From contig CAJUES010000042.1 of NCBI GenBank assembly GCA_910585765.1, forward strand, positions 1-30,334: a stretch of 30,334 nt of DNA. Direction: 5' to 3'. The translations under genes and the position numbers were made by a program. This document shows positions 23,621-30,333 of this stretch, one piece after another (position 1 is the first letter of the stretch; the number at the start of each line of letters is the position of its first letter). The notes under the pieces were generated by a model that made no database searches, was not told the DNA's origin, and worked only from the letters and a program-made list of their open reading frames with translations. This stretch comes from an uncultured Lachnospiraceae bacterium. Lineage in GTDB: Bacteria; Bacillota; Clostridia; Lachnospirales; Lachnospiraceae.

Positions 23621-24226
23621 CTACTCCATGCGCTTAAAATCAGATGCCGGGTGCTTGCACCATGGACACACAAAGTCCTCCGGCAGAACATCGCCCTCAT
23701 AAATATATCCGCATACGGTACAGATAAATCCCTTCTTCTTCCCGGCGTCCGCAGGTGCTGTCTTGATATTTTTCTGGTAATAGCTGTAGGTCACAGAATC
23801 GTCCTCCGACAATACCGCCCCGTCCGTCACATCCGCCAGGAACAATGTATGCGTACCGAGGTCTGTGGCGGAGACCACTTTTGCCGAAATGTACGCGTTG
23901 GTCTCCTCCGCAAGATAGATCACCCCGTTTTCTGACCGCTGATAGGTGATCGATTCCGTCTTGTCCACATTGGCACCGCTCTGGAATCCCCAGTGCTTGT
24001 ACGTATCAAACTTTGACTGTTCCGTCAGGATCGACACGTTGAAGACGCCCGTCCGCTCGATCATGCCATGCGTATAATTATTTTTGTTCACTGCCACCAC
24101 GATGCGGTTCGGCTCCGTTGTGACCTGTGAGACTGTGTTGACGATACACCCGTTGTCCTTATCGCCCTCCCTGGCTGTCAGCACAAACAGTCCATATGTT
24201 AAATTGAACATTGCTTTCTTGTCCAT
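23621..24226 (-). CDS. flavin reductase with C-terminal rubredoxin domain
   Basis: A 201-residue redox protein. Residues about 5-150 are a flavin-reductase (FMN-binding split barrel) domain (L-T-Y-G-L-F-V-L-T-A, N-T-V-S-Q-V-T, F-N-V-S-I-L-T). Residues about 165-201 are a rubredoxin domain, C-T-V-C-G-Y-I-Y-E-G-D and C-P-W-C-K-H-P, with all four iron-binding cysteines. This is the layout of the high-molecular-weight rubredoxins that take electrons from NAD(P)H to flavodiiron proteins in Moorella. AGGAGGAG precedes the start. The glutamate-synthase-like gene, also carrying a rubredoxin-like domain, lies about 100 bases upstream on the same strand, so the two probably share electrons or regulation. 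Confidence 0.92.
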   Translation of the reverse strand: MDKKAMFNLTYGLFVLTAREGDKDNGCIVNTVSQVTTEPNRIVVAVNKNNYTHGMIERTGVFNVSILTEQSKFDTYKHWGFQSGANVDKTESITYQRSENGVIYLAEETNAYISAKVVSATDLGTHTLFLADVTDGAVLSEDDSVTYSYYQKNIKTAPADAGKKKGFICTVCGYIYEGDVLPEDFVCPWCKHPASDFKRME

Positions 24227-24329
24227 CCAAATCTCCTCCTATTTGATGTGTTCGATGTGATACCCTCCCGGAATCTCTTTGTTCCCGATACGCCGAGAGC
24301 CTATTGTGTTATTTTCTGCCGTTCGCCGC

Positions 24330-25733
24330 CTATGCATGACGGATATTGGTAAACTCCGAGATCTCCCGGTTCAGCGTCACCAGATCGTCCACGCACAAAT
24401 CGTGTACACTGGTGTGCCCTGTCACCCTGGCAAAGCTCTTAAGCTCGGCGAGCGTCACATTGAAGTAGTTTGCCACCCGCTGTGCAGACTGATCCACTTT
24501 CAACCGCTCCCTCAGCTTTGGATCCTGCGTCGCGATCCCCACCGGGCAGTTGCCCGAGCCGCAGATCCGATACTGCTGGCATGCCGCCGCGATCAGCGCC
24601 GCACTTGCCACCGCGACAGCGTCTGCGCCCATCGCGAGCGCTTTTGCAATATCCGCGGACACGCGCAGACCGCCCGTGATCACAAGCGAGATATCCGAGT
24701 GCACCGAATCGAGATATTTTCTCGCCCGGTACAGCGCATAGACTGTCGGAACGGTCGTCGCCTCGCGCAGGAACAGCGGGCTTGAGCCGGTCGCGCCACC
24801 CCTGCCGTCAACGGTGATAAAATCCGGTTCCGCATAGACACAGTACTCCAGATCCCGCTCGATCCTGCCCGCCGCGATCTTGATGCCGATCGGTCTGCCG
24901 TCGGAGCGGCTCCTCAGCATCGCCACCATGTCCTTTAGATCCTCCTTGGTGTTTAATTCCGGGAACCTGCTCGGACTCTGCACATCCTCGCCCTGCTTTT
25001 TCCCGCGCAGCGCGGCGATCTCCGCAGTCACCTTCTCCCCGGGGAGATGACCGCCCATACCCGGCTTTGTCCCCTGTCCGATCTTGATCTCGATCGCGTC
25101 TGCCATGCGCAGGTTTTCGTCGGTCACACTATATTTATTGGGAATGTACTCAAAAATATACTTATACGAAGCTGCCCGCTCCTCGGGCAGTATGCCGCCC
25201 TCACCGCTGCACATTGCGGTCTTTGCCATCGCAGAGCCTTTCGCGAGCGCAACCTTGATCTCTTTTGAGAGTGCGCCGAAAGACATATGGGATACATAGA
25301 CCGGACTTTCCAGGATCATCGGCTTTTTCGCGTGCTTTCCGATCACTGTCATCGTCGACACCGGGGCATCGTCATCCAAAGGCGGCGGATTGAGCTGCGC
25401 CCCGAGCAGCAGGATATCATCCCAGTCCGGCATTGCCATCTTTGTCCCCATCGAACCGCCGATGGTTTTCCCTGTCACTGCCATCTGGTGGATCTCCTCC
25501 ATGTACCGGCAGGATCCGTCAACCCTGTAAAAGCGCTTGTCATAATCCAGATCCATGTCCGACTCCCCGGCTTTTTCCCCGGCTTCTCCCTCCGGTGCTG
25601 CGGGGATCTCTGTTTTGTCCTCCGCTGACTCCTCCCTGAACCTGGAGCCCGGCTGATGACAGACCGGGCACTCCCCGGGCGCCGCATCGCCCTCATGTAC
25701 ATAACCGCATACCGTGCAAACAAATTTCTTCAT
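24330..25733 (-). CDS. rubredoxin-fused glutamate synthase FMN/Fe-S domain protein
   Basis: A 467-residue cytoplasmic protein. The N-terminus is a short rubredoxin-like domain (Cys 6, 9, 22, 25; C-T-V-C-G-Y and C-P-V-C-H) of the kind found in rubrerythrins, then a charged linker. From about residue 70 on it is the FMN-binding synthase domain of glutamate synthase: K-P-G-M-G-G-H-L-P-G, D-G-R-G-G-A-T-G, and the 3Fe-4S motif C-Q-Q-Y-R-I-C-G-S-G-N-C (C-x5-C-x4-C). The glutamine amidotransferase domain is absent, as in archaeal-type single-domain enzymes. The start at 25733 has AAAGGA upstream; an earlier start at 25808 adds residues without similarity. Reaction and substrate are uncertain; electron entry through rubredoxin is likely. 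Confidence 0.9.
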   Translation of the reverse strand: MKKFVCTVCGYVHEGDAAPGECPVCHQPGSRFREESAEDKTEIPAAPEGEAGEKAGESDMDLDYDKRFYRVDGSCRYMEEIHQMAVTGKTIGGSMGTKMAMPDWDDILLLGAQLNPPPLDDDAPVSTMTVIGKHAKKPMILESPVYVSHMSFGALSKEIKVALAKGSAMAKTAMCSGEGGILPEERAASYKYIFEYIPNKYSVTDENLRMADAIEIKIGQGTKPGMGGHLPGEKVTAEIAALRGKKQGEDVQSPSRFPELNTKEDLKDMVAMLRSRSDGRPIGIKIAAGRIERDLEYCVYAEPDFITVDGRGGATGSSPLFLREATTVPTVYALYRARKYLDSVHSDISLVITGGLRVSADIAKALAMGADAVAVASAALIAAACQQYRICGSGNCPVGIATQDPKLRERLKVDQSAQRVANYFNVTLAELKSFARVTGHTSVHDLCVDDLVTLNREISEFTNIRHA

Positions 25734-25861
25734 GCTCTTATCCTTTCTGGTATTCCACCAAAAACAACCTTCTGCACACAGCAGAACAGATGTCGTGATC
25801 ATGTACATTCACTATAACACAAGTCCGGCCGCGTTGCAAATCACAAACATTTCGTTTCCGC

Positions 25862-25902
25862 AAAAAAACGTCGGAAATTGCACGACACAGTCAATTTCCG
25901 AC
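25862..25902 (-). terminator. rho-independent terminator after clpP
   Basis: GTCGGAAATTG (25870-25880) pairs with CAATTTCCGAC (25892-25902), 11 perfect base pairs, followed on the minus strand by seven T residues (25862-25868). It begins a few bases after the clpP stop. Confidence 0.9.
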
Positions 25903-25907
25903 ATCTT

Positions 25908-26504
25908 CTATTCAGCCCTCTTTGCGATCACCTTGTCGATCAGTCCGAATTCCAGCGCTTCCTGCGCGGACATATAGTTGTCCCGCTCTGTCGCAAGGGC
26001 GATCTCCTCCATAGTTTTTCCTGTATTCTCTGCCAGAATACGGTCCAGCCGCTGCCTGCTCTTCTGCATGTGGTCGGACATGATCTTGATATCCGTCGCC
26101 TGTCCCTGAACGCCGTTTCCGTGGATCGCAGGCTGGTGGATCATGATCTCCGCGTTGGCAAGGGCGATGCGCTTGCCTTTCGTCCCGCCCGCGAGCAGGA
26201 ACGCGCCAAAGCTCGCCGCCAGCCCGACACAGATCGTCGACACGTCGCATCTGATGTACTGCATCGTGTCGTAGATGGCAAAACCTGCAGTGACCGACCC
26301 GCCCGGGCTGTTGATGTAGAGCTGGATATCTTTCTCCGGATCTTCCCCCTCCAGATGGAGCATCTGCGCCACGACCAGGCTCGCCGATGTATCGCTGACC
26401 TCCTCCCCCAGAAAGATGATCCGGTCCGAGAGCAGCCGGGAAAAAATATCATAGCTGCGCTCCCCCCTGCTGGTCTGTTCTATCACATATGGGATCGTAC
26501 TCAT
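25908..26504 (-). CDS. clpP: ATP-dependent Clp protease proteolytic subunit ClpP
   Basis: A 198-residue peptidase of normal ClpP length. Catalytic residues are Ser 98 (G-L-A-A-S-F-G-A), His 123 (M-I-H-Q-P) and Asp 175 (E-R-D-N-Y-M). The N-terminus M-S-T-I-P-Y-V-I-E-Q-T-S-R-G-E-R-S-Y-D matches the family. It assembles with ClpX, ClpC or other ATPases, none of which is in the window. The start at 26504 overlaps the AraC stop as ATGA, and its ribosome binding site (GGGAGG, 12 bases upstream) lies within the AraC coding region, so translation should be coupled. This is probably a second, regulated ClpP, since housekeeping clpP normally neighbours tig and clpX (inference). Confidence 0.94.
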   Translation of the reverse strand: MSTIPYVIEQTSRGERSYDIFSRLLSDRIIFLGEEVSDTSASLVVAQMLHLEGEDPEKDIQLYINSPGGSVTAGFAIYDTMQYIRCDVSTICVGLAASFGAFLLAGGTKGKRIALANAEIMIHQPAIHGNGVQGQATDIKIMSDHMQKSRQRLDRILAENTGKTMEEIALATERDNYMSAQEALEFGLIDKVIAKRAE

Positions 26505-26914
26505 GCCGCCATCATGCCTCCCATCATGCTGATCCTGCACACCGCAGATGAAACGCCGCATAATTTCAGCTGTTTCGGATCAAAAATACCCCTTCTCCGG
26601 TATGTCTGCGGGGTACACTGGTACAGCCTGCCAAACGCGAGCGTAAACGCCTGCTGCGAATTATAATGCGCCTCGTAAGCGATCTCTATGATCGGCTCCC
26701 CGGTACTGACCAGCTTCTCTGCCGCCAGCGTGAGCCGCCTTCCCTGAATGTACTTGTAGACCGTACAGCCCGTCTCCTCCGCAAACGTGCGGGCGATATA
26801 GAACTTGGAATAATTCAGCGCCGCAGCGATCGTGTCCAGCGACAGATCCTCTCCCAGATGTTCCTCTATATAGGAAACAATCTTTCTGAAAACATTGTCT
26901 TCACCCATATACAT
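26501..26914 (-). CDS. short AraC-type DNA-binding protein
   Basis: A 137-residue protein that is almost only an AraC/XylS double helix-turn-helix: I-V-S-Y-I-E-E-H-L ... L-D-T-I-A-A-A-L-N-Y-S-K-F-Y-I-A-R-T-F (about 12-45) and I-I-E-I-A-Y-E-A-H-Y-N-S-Q-Q-A-F-T-L-A-F (about 74-94), then Y-R-R-R. There is no separate ligand domain; the 30-residue tail ends in a methionine-rich M-M-G-G-M-M and is shaped by the clpP ribosome binding site it encodes. AGGAGG precedes the ATG at 26914. It is translationally coupled to clpP, so it may regulate a ClpP-dependent stress response, but this is inference. Confidence 0.88.
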   Translation of the reverse strand: MYMGEDNVFRKIVSYIEEHLGEDLSLDTIAAALNYSKFYIARTFAEETGCTVYKYIQGRRLTLAAEKLVSTGEPIIEIAYEAHYNSQQAFTLAFGRLYQCTPQTYRRRGIFDPKQLKLCGVSSAVCRISMMGGMMAA

Positions 26915-27128
26915 ACTCTCCTCCTTTCTCCATTTTCCACATTCATGAAATACCAGAACAGTTCCTGATAGCCGTCCGCTCCGGGGGACAAACGGATCAG
27001 GAGCGTAAAATCTCTGATCTCACGATATGTCTCAGTATACCATGAATCCATGAACCTGTCTGAATAGAAATTGCCCTTTTTTTAGGAGGCGTGTTTGAAG
27101 CTGACTCCGTCCTGCCAGCAGAAGACAT
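26866..27128 (-). pseudogene. unidentified short reading frame broken at an A7 run
   Basis: Starting at ATG 27128 (AGGA about ten bases upstream), a frame runs about 15 codons to a run of seven A (T7 at 27077-27083 on plus). A -1 shift, or one extra A, joins it to a second frame that continues to 26866 and reads like protein (N-F-Y-S-D-R-F-M-D-S-W-Y, then Y-Q-E-L-F-W-Y-F-M-N). The second half could also start alone at ATG 27051. The combined product of about 87 residues is not recognised and its end overlaps the AraC start by 49 bases. It may be a decayed gene, a slippage-dependent gene or a sequencing error at the homopolymer. Confidence 0.3.
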
Positions 27129-27154
27129 ATATGTGTTTTCCTAAGCTCATACAT

Positions 27155-27185
27155 AGTTTAGAGTATACCATAGTGTGAGAGTCAA
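27155..27185 (-). promoter_or_regulatory. possible MerR-type promoter
   Basis: On the minus strand TTGACT (27180-27185) is followed after 19 bases by TAAACT (27155-27160). The over-long 19-base spacer containing an ACTCT...-type imperfect dyad is the hallmark of promoters activated by MerR-family regulators. It points towards the short frame at 27128 and the AraC-clpP pair. No MerR gene is present in the window. Confidence 0.45.
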
Positions 27186-27213
27186 CCCCATAACCAAAAT
27201 TTTTTAAGCCGTC

Positions 27214-27324
27214 TTACAAATCACCTTCCCGGATCTCCGTCAACGGCTGATCTGCCTGCGGCGGAATATGATACCGACCTCGAAAGAGCGTTATATATGG
27301 GACATCAGCCGGAATATCGCAGCC
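27214..27324 (-). other. orphan 3' gene fragment at the edge of the AT-rich island
   Basis: An open frame without a start reads D-V-P-Y-I-T-L-F-R-G-R-Y-H-I-P-P and ends T-E-I-R-E-G-D-L-stop. It resembles a natural C-terminus, and a second stretch in another frame just upstream (F-I-R-D-Y-E-A-A-I-F-R-L-M) also looks protein-like. The plus strand is open here too, so the call is tentative. The AT-rich segment starts about 30 bases upstream, consistent with a host gene cut by the insertion. Confidence 0.25.
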
Positions 27325-27363
27325 TCATAGTCACGAATAAAAGATTTGCCAAACTGTATATTA

Positions 27364-28011
27364 TTACTTACCGCTACTGTCTGATGGCTTATACTTGCCA
27401 AAATTTCCCTTGTTATGATAAAAGGTAATCAACGAATAAATACACACAATTATAATCCAAAAACCAATTCCCAGAAAAAATACAAGATTGTTGTTTGGCA
27501 CAGACAAAGCAAGCAAACACTGAATAATCCCAAAAGGTATTGCCGTGTACCCGGCAAATCTATGGGTTTTTTGCCAACATAGTTTATCTTTAAGAATCCA
27601 AGGCAATTTAAACCCAATCCGGCTGCGATAAGGCATTTGCGGCAAAAAATTTCCGACTAATACCATTAAGCCCCCCACGATAAGCGCAATGCCTTTCATA
27701 CAATCCATTTGCATACCGCAATACCTAGCGATCGCGGCAAAATAGAAAAGAAAAATTCCAAGTCCAAAGAAGTTAATTACAGTTAGAGTACTATCATTTC
27801 TCACTTCATTGTCGTTTTTGGAGATTTTGTGAGGAAAAAAGGCTGCAATAGCTAACGCAAACAAAATAACAAAACAAATCCCAATAAAAACCCAACGGGG
27901 AGGACTTTGCATAAACAAATGTATTTCGCTGGGAAGATATTTAAAGCATACGGCTGTCCCTATAATGAATATAATCAAGAATATCATATTCAGACTTCTA
28001 TATCGTTTCAT
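27364..28011 (-). CDS. sdpI: SdpI-family immunity-like membrane protein
   Basis: A 215-residue membrane protein with about six hydrophobic segments. The N-terminal part ends with the short L-P-S-E-I-H-L-F region (DUF1648-like), and the second half has the SdpI core: G-N-F-L-P-Q-M-P-Y-R-S-R-I-G-F-K-L-P-W-I-L-K-D, then W-Q-K-T-H-R-F-A-G-Y. In Bacillus, SdpI protects the cell from the SdpC killing peptide and also sequesters the repressor SdpR. The start at 28011 overlaps the ArsR-type gene by 14 bases and has GAGGG upstream. No SdpC or SdpAB gene is present here, so it is an orphan immunity or signalling unit. Strongly AT-rich compared with the rest of the window. Confidence 0.88.
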   Translation of the reverse strand: MKRYRSLNMIFLIIFIIGTAVCFKYLPSEIHLFMQSPPRWVFIGICFVILFALAIAAFFPHKISKNDNEVRNDSTLTVINFFGLGIFLFYFAAIARYCGMQMDCMKGIALIVGGLMVLVGNFLPQMPYRSRIGFKLPWILKDKLCWQKTHRFAGYTAIPFGIIQCLLALSVPNNNLVFFLGIGFWIIIVCIYSLITFYHNKGNFGKYKPSDSSGK

Positions 28012-28297
28012 TCTCGTTTCCCTCTTTTCCTGTGGATCTATTTGTATCAAAAAACTCCAAAAATGCGCCCAAAGTTGTTTGCAATACAGACGCATTAAGG
28101 GAATAAGTGACGGACATCCCCGTCCGTTCGCTTGTCACTAACCCTGCTTCTTTCAAAATATCAAGGTGTTTTGATATGGCAGGCTTTGAAATCATAAAGT
28201 TCTCAGAAATTTCCTTGGCAGTCATATCACCATTTGCGAGCAGCTTTAGAATCTGTCGTCTGGTATCATCAGATAGCGCTTTGAATACAGTAGCCAT
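27998..28297 (-). CDS. sdpR: ArsR-type autorepressor (SdpR-like)
   Basis: A 99-residue winged-helix protein: F-K-A-L-S-D-D-T-R-R-Q-I-L-K-L-L, then the recognition helix region M-T-A-K-E-I-S-E-N-F-M-I-S-K-P-A-I-S-K-H-L-D-I-L-K-E-A-G-L-V and a wing. It has no metal-binding cysteines, which fits SdpR rather than a metal sensor. GGAG precedes the ATG. The 14-base overlap with the SdpI-like gene reproduces the sdpRI arrangement, in which the repressor controls its own operon. Confidence 0.9.
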   Translation of the reverse strand: MATVFKALSDDTRRQILKLLANGDMTAKEISENFMISKPAISKHLDILKEAGLVTSERTGMSVTYSLNASVLQTTLGAFLEFFDTNRSTGKEGNENETI

Positions 28298-28330
28298 CTA
28301 AACCAATCTCCTTTCCACATAATACTGTAT

Positions 28331-28537
28331 TCATTTTTTCCTGTGTGCAAATTGATGGTAAATCAAATACGGAACAGGTGTAAGCAGCAGGAGAAAATAC
28401 TTACTTGCATACCAGCCTGCCTCTCCGTTCACATCAAAATGGAAGGGTATCTTGTCTGGAAGGAACAATGTTGCCACAAACAATATGACAAAGGTTCCAA
28501 TCAATAACGCTGCCGGGATCATTTTCTTCTTACTCAT
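28331..28537 (-). CDS. small DUF1648 membrane protein
   Basis: A 68-residue protein with two hydrophobic segments (about 6-25 and 47-60) around the DUF1648 motif L-P-D-K-I-P-F-H-F-D-V-N-G-E-A-G-W-Y-A-S-K. The motif is that of the N-terminus of SdpI-like proteins; here it stands alone. AAAGGAGGAAG precedes the start. It lies 33 bases upstream of the SdpR-like gene on the same strand, so the three genes form a cassette. It could be a natural short homologue or the remaining N-terminal part of a larger SdpI-like gene. Confidence 0.75.
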   Translation of the reverse strand: MSKKKMIPAALLIGTFVILFVATLFLPDKIPFHFDVNGEAGWYASKYFLLLLTPVPYLIYHQFAHRKK

Positions 28538-28578
28538 AGCTTCTTCCTCCTTTTGATTGATAGAAATATTTTGAAAGA

Positions 28579-28905
28579 TTACTCTTGATGAGACGCAATT
28601 CCTTTACATACAAGTAAAATTATAATACATACACTGCACAATAGAAAGGTTATAATGCCTCTGGCAGCGAATCCGTTCTGAAGCATTTTTGATATCACAA
28701 AGAAATACCCTATTGAAATTGCGATACAAAGCAAAATAGACAAAACCACATTAACATTTTGCTTGATTGCTTCTGTTTCATTTGTCCATTCCAATTTGGG
28801 ACGTTTCATGTCGATAAATACTCCGATCAAGTTCCACAACGCTGCAAATAGTATGCCAACGAAAGAGATTACTCCAATCTGGATAAAACCATAGTTAAAA
28901 TAAAC
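28579..28905 (-). pseudogene. 3' remnant of an ABC transporter permease
   Basis: From about 28905 down the frame reads F-V-G-I-L-F-A-A-L-W-N-L-I-G-V-F-I-D, then K-L-E-W-T-N-E-T-E-A-I-K-Q-N-V-N-V-V-L-S-I, which corresponds to the C-terminal quarter of an ABC-2-like permease, and three hydrophobic segments follow to the stop. The frame can be extended to an ATG at 28974, but that part lies over the ATPase gene in another frame and has no permease similarity. It is therefore a permease whose N-terminal part was lost in the deletion that also removed the end of the ATPase. Confidence 0.6.
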
Positions 28906-29386
28906 CTTGAATATTATCACACAAATTCTCACAAATTTCCAATATGTGAGATAAAAATAGAACAGATTTTCCATAGGCCGCTCTGGATTTAATCAATTCC
29001 TTTAAGACCTGAACAGCTTCTACATCCAGTCCTGTCATTGGCTCATCTAACACCCAAAGCAGGGGATCATTAACCAGAGACGCTATAATAGCTATTTTTT
29101 GCTTTGTCCCATGAGATAATTTTTTAATAGGGCTATTCAGATATTTTTCAACCTGAAACGCTTCTATCAGCGGAGTATAAATTTTACCTCTTGTTTCAGA
29201 AGGTACTTCGTACATATCCGCTATAAAATTCAAATATTCCTTTCCCAGCTTTAAGGTTGTAGTTTTCCCAACTCCGTTTTTCCCTAACAGGCCAATGATT
29301 TCTCCATCTGACACGGAAAAAGTAAGGTCAGTCAGCACAGGTACATGAGATTGATAATGAAAAGACAGACCGGACACTTCTAGCAA
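28895..29386 (-). pseudogene. ABC transporter ATPase with internal and terminal deletions
   Basis: A 163-residue remnant beginning at TTG 29386 after GGGGGG. Walker A G-K-N-G-V-G-K-T-T-T-L-K-L is followed directly by G-K-E-Y-L-N-F-I-A-D-M-Y, so the usual block of roughly 40-50 residues containing the Q-loop is missing, in frame. The signature is a variant L-S-H-G-T-K-Q-K, and Walker B (L-L-W-V-L-D-E-P-M-T-G-L-D) and the switch H (F-L-S-H) are present. After E-N-L-C-D-N-I the similarity stops and the sequence joins permease DNA. Without the Q-loop it is unlikely to work. It had been preceded by a strong promoter and operator. Confidence 0.7.
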
Positions 29387-29408
29387 AGAGAACCCCCCTT
29401 CATAGCTT

Positions 29409-29465
29409 TTAACCTTTTGGTTAATTGGTTATTTACAATATAGCACTCGCTCTGAGAAATGTCAA
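29409..29465 (-). promoter_or_regulatory. sigma-A promoter with palindromic operator for the ABC genes
   Basis: On the minus strand TTGACA (29460-29465), a 17-base spacer, and TATATT (29437-29442) form a near-perfect sigma-A promoter with an extended TG before the -10. Just downstream is the perfect palindrome TTAACCTTTTGGTTAA (29409-29424), preceded by another GGTTA-type half site, where a repressor would block transcription. It lies 25 bases or more before the ATPase start. A GntR-type or similar repressor would fit, but none is in the window. Confidence 0.7.
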
Positions 29466-29650
29466 TACAAAAAGCATCTTCTGGCTGTGAAATAATGGCA
29501 CCGCCGAAATCCAACGGGCGAAAGCTACCTATAACAAAGCTTGCCTGCCCTTTCTTCCTCAAACAGCTTGCCATGCAAGAAGCACAGAAGAACAAACGGC
29601 AAAGGACGGGAAGTCTTACTATGACAATGACGTTGTAGCGGACATATTCA
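29466..29650. other. gene-free junk between the ABC promoter and tnpW remnant
   Basis: Both strands show stretches of open frame here. The plus strand reads A-E-E-Q-like segments (S-T-E-E-Q-T-A-K-D-G-K-S-Y-Y-D-N-D-V), which look protein-like but have no start, and the minus frame (29380-29661) is rich in C and F and looks like an antisense shadow. It is probably a further fragment of the mobile element in the plus orientation; not identified. Confidence 0.3.
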
Positions 29651-29761
29651 TCATTTTCCATCAGAGAAATGTACCTCGACCAAGTAGTTTGTTTTTTCTA
29701 TCTTTCGTTGTAAGCAGGGCGGTGTCTGCCCTGTGGTGTTAGTCTGAATATTGTCGCTCAT
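29651..29761 (-). pseudogene. tnpW: truncated tnpW (transposon-encoded protein)
   Basis: A frame starts ATG at 29761, three bases after GGAGG, reading M-S-D-N-I-Q-T-N-T-T-G-Q-T-P-P-C-L-Q-R-K-I, then T-N-Y-L-V-E-V-H-F-S and stops after only 36 residues. This is the N-terminal half of TnpW proteins found in Tn4451-type integrative elements; normally V-H-F-S is followed by a T-x-E-T-M-x-D-K-I tail. The DNA beyond 29651 is unrelated to that tail, so the gene is cut at V-H-F-S. It marks the remains of a mobile element. Confidence 0.75.
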
Positions 29762-29782
29762 GTTCCTCCTTTTAGGCGCATT

Positions 29783-29820
29783 AAAAGACGCATGGTTCAC
29801 AATTTACTGTTCCATGCGCC
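29783..29820 (-). terminator. hairpin after the transposase fragment
   Basis: GACGCATGG (29787-29795) pairs with CCATGCGCC (29812-29820), with one mismatch, and is followed on the minus strand by TTTT. It lies about 30 bases after the stop of the transposase fragment and just before the tnpW ribosome binding site. Confidence 0.6.
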
Positions 29821-29852
29821 TTTACGCTGTTATTGGATTATTAAATTCTTTG

Positions 29853-30333
29853 CTATGCCATAACGGGTGTCGCTAACTCCTTAACTTCATCAACTGACAA
29901 ACCGGAATACAAAGCAATTTTTTCTAATGATAATTCTCCGTCTTGAATCATGCGAAGTGCATTATCTATTCTAACTTCTTTTGCCTTTTCATTTCTCATA
30001 TCTTCCATAATCTTACACATAGCCGCAACTCCTTTCTCGTCTTGCTTAAAATATCGTGCCCTTTTAGCAAGCGCCTCATAATTCATATCGTCGGGGTTCG
30101 TGCATGAAAAATCGTGCATTAGCTTACCGACTTCATCATTGCCCCTATATTTCCCATTAACATATATGATATGCGAACCATCGCCAAACAATTCCTTTCC
30201 CTCGTTGGTTTCCACATACCGCTGTATATGATATATGGCTTGATTTTTTCCCATAACATCATTCTCTGTAATAAAAATCACCTCATACTTCGCATACTGA
30301 AATATGATAAAAAAATAAAATCAATACTTTCAT
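29853..30333 (-). pseudogene. C-terminal part of a PD-(D/E)XK (Rpn-type) transposase family protein
   Basis: The frame contains V-I-F-I-T-E-N-D-V-M-G-K (after Y-A-K-Y-E), F-G-D-G-S-H-I-I-Y-V-N-G-K-Y-R-G, G-K-L-M-H-D-F-S-C-T and A-R-Y-F-K-Q-D-E-K-G-V, the standard second half of Rpn/PD-(D/E)XK nuclease family transposases. The last 40 residues (L-S-L-E-K-I-A-L-Y-S-G-L-S-V-D-E-V-K-E-L-A) are the usual C-terminal helix pair. The N-terminal half with the nuclease residues is missing: before Q-Y-A-K-Y-E the frame reads only hydrophobic M-K-V-L-I-L-F-F-I-I back to an ATG at 30333, at the window edge. It is truncated or continues outside the window in another frame. Confidence 0.7.

Noticed and set aside
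28906..28974. ATG at 28974 as start of the permease-like protein
   Set aside because: The first 23 or so residues from this start lie over the ATPase gene in another frame and have no permease similarity; the fragment has lost its real beginning.
29380..29661. 93-residue minus-strand frame between the ABC ATPase and tnpW remnants
   Set aside because: Cysteine- and phenylalanine-rich, without family similarity, spanning the promoter of the ABC genes; treated as chance frame or junction.
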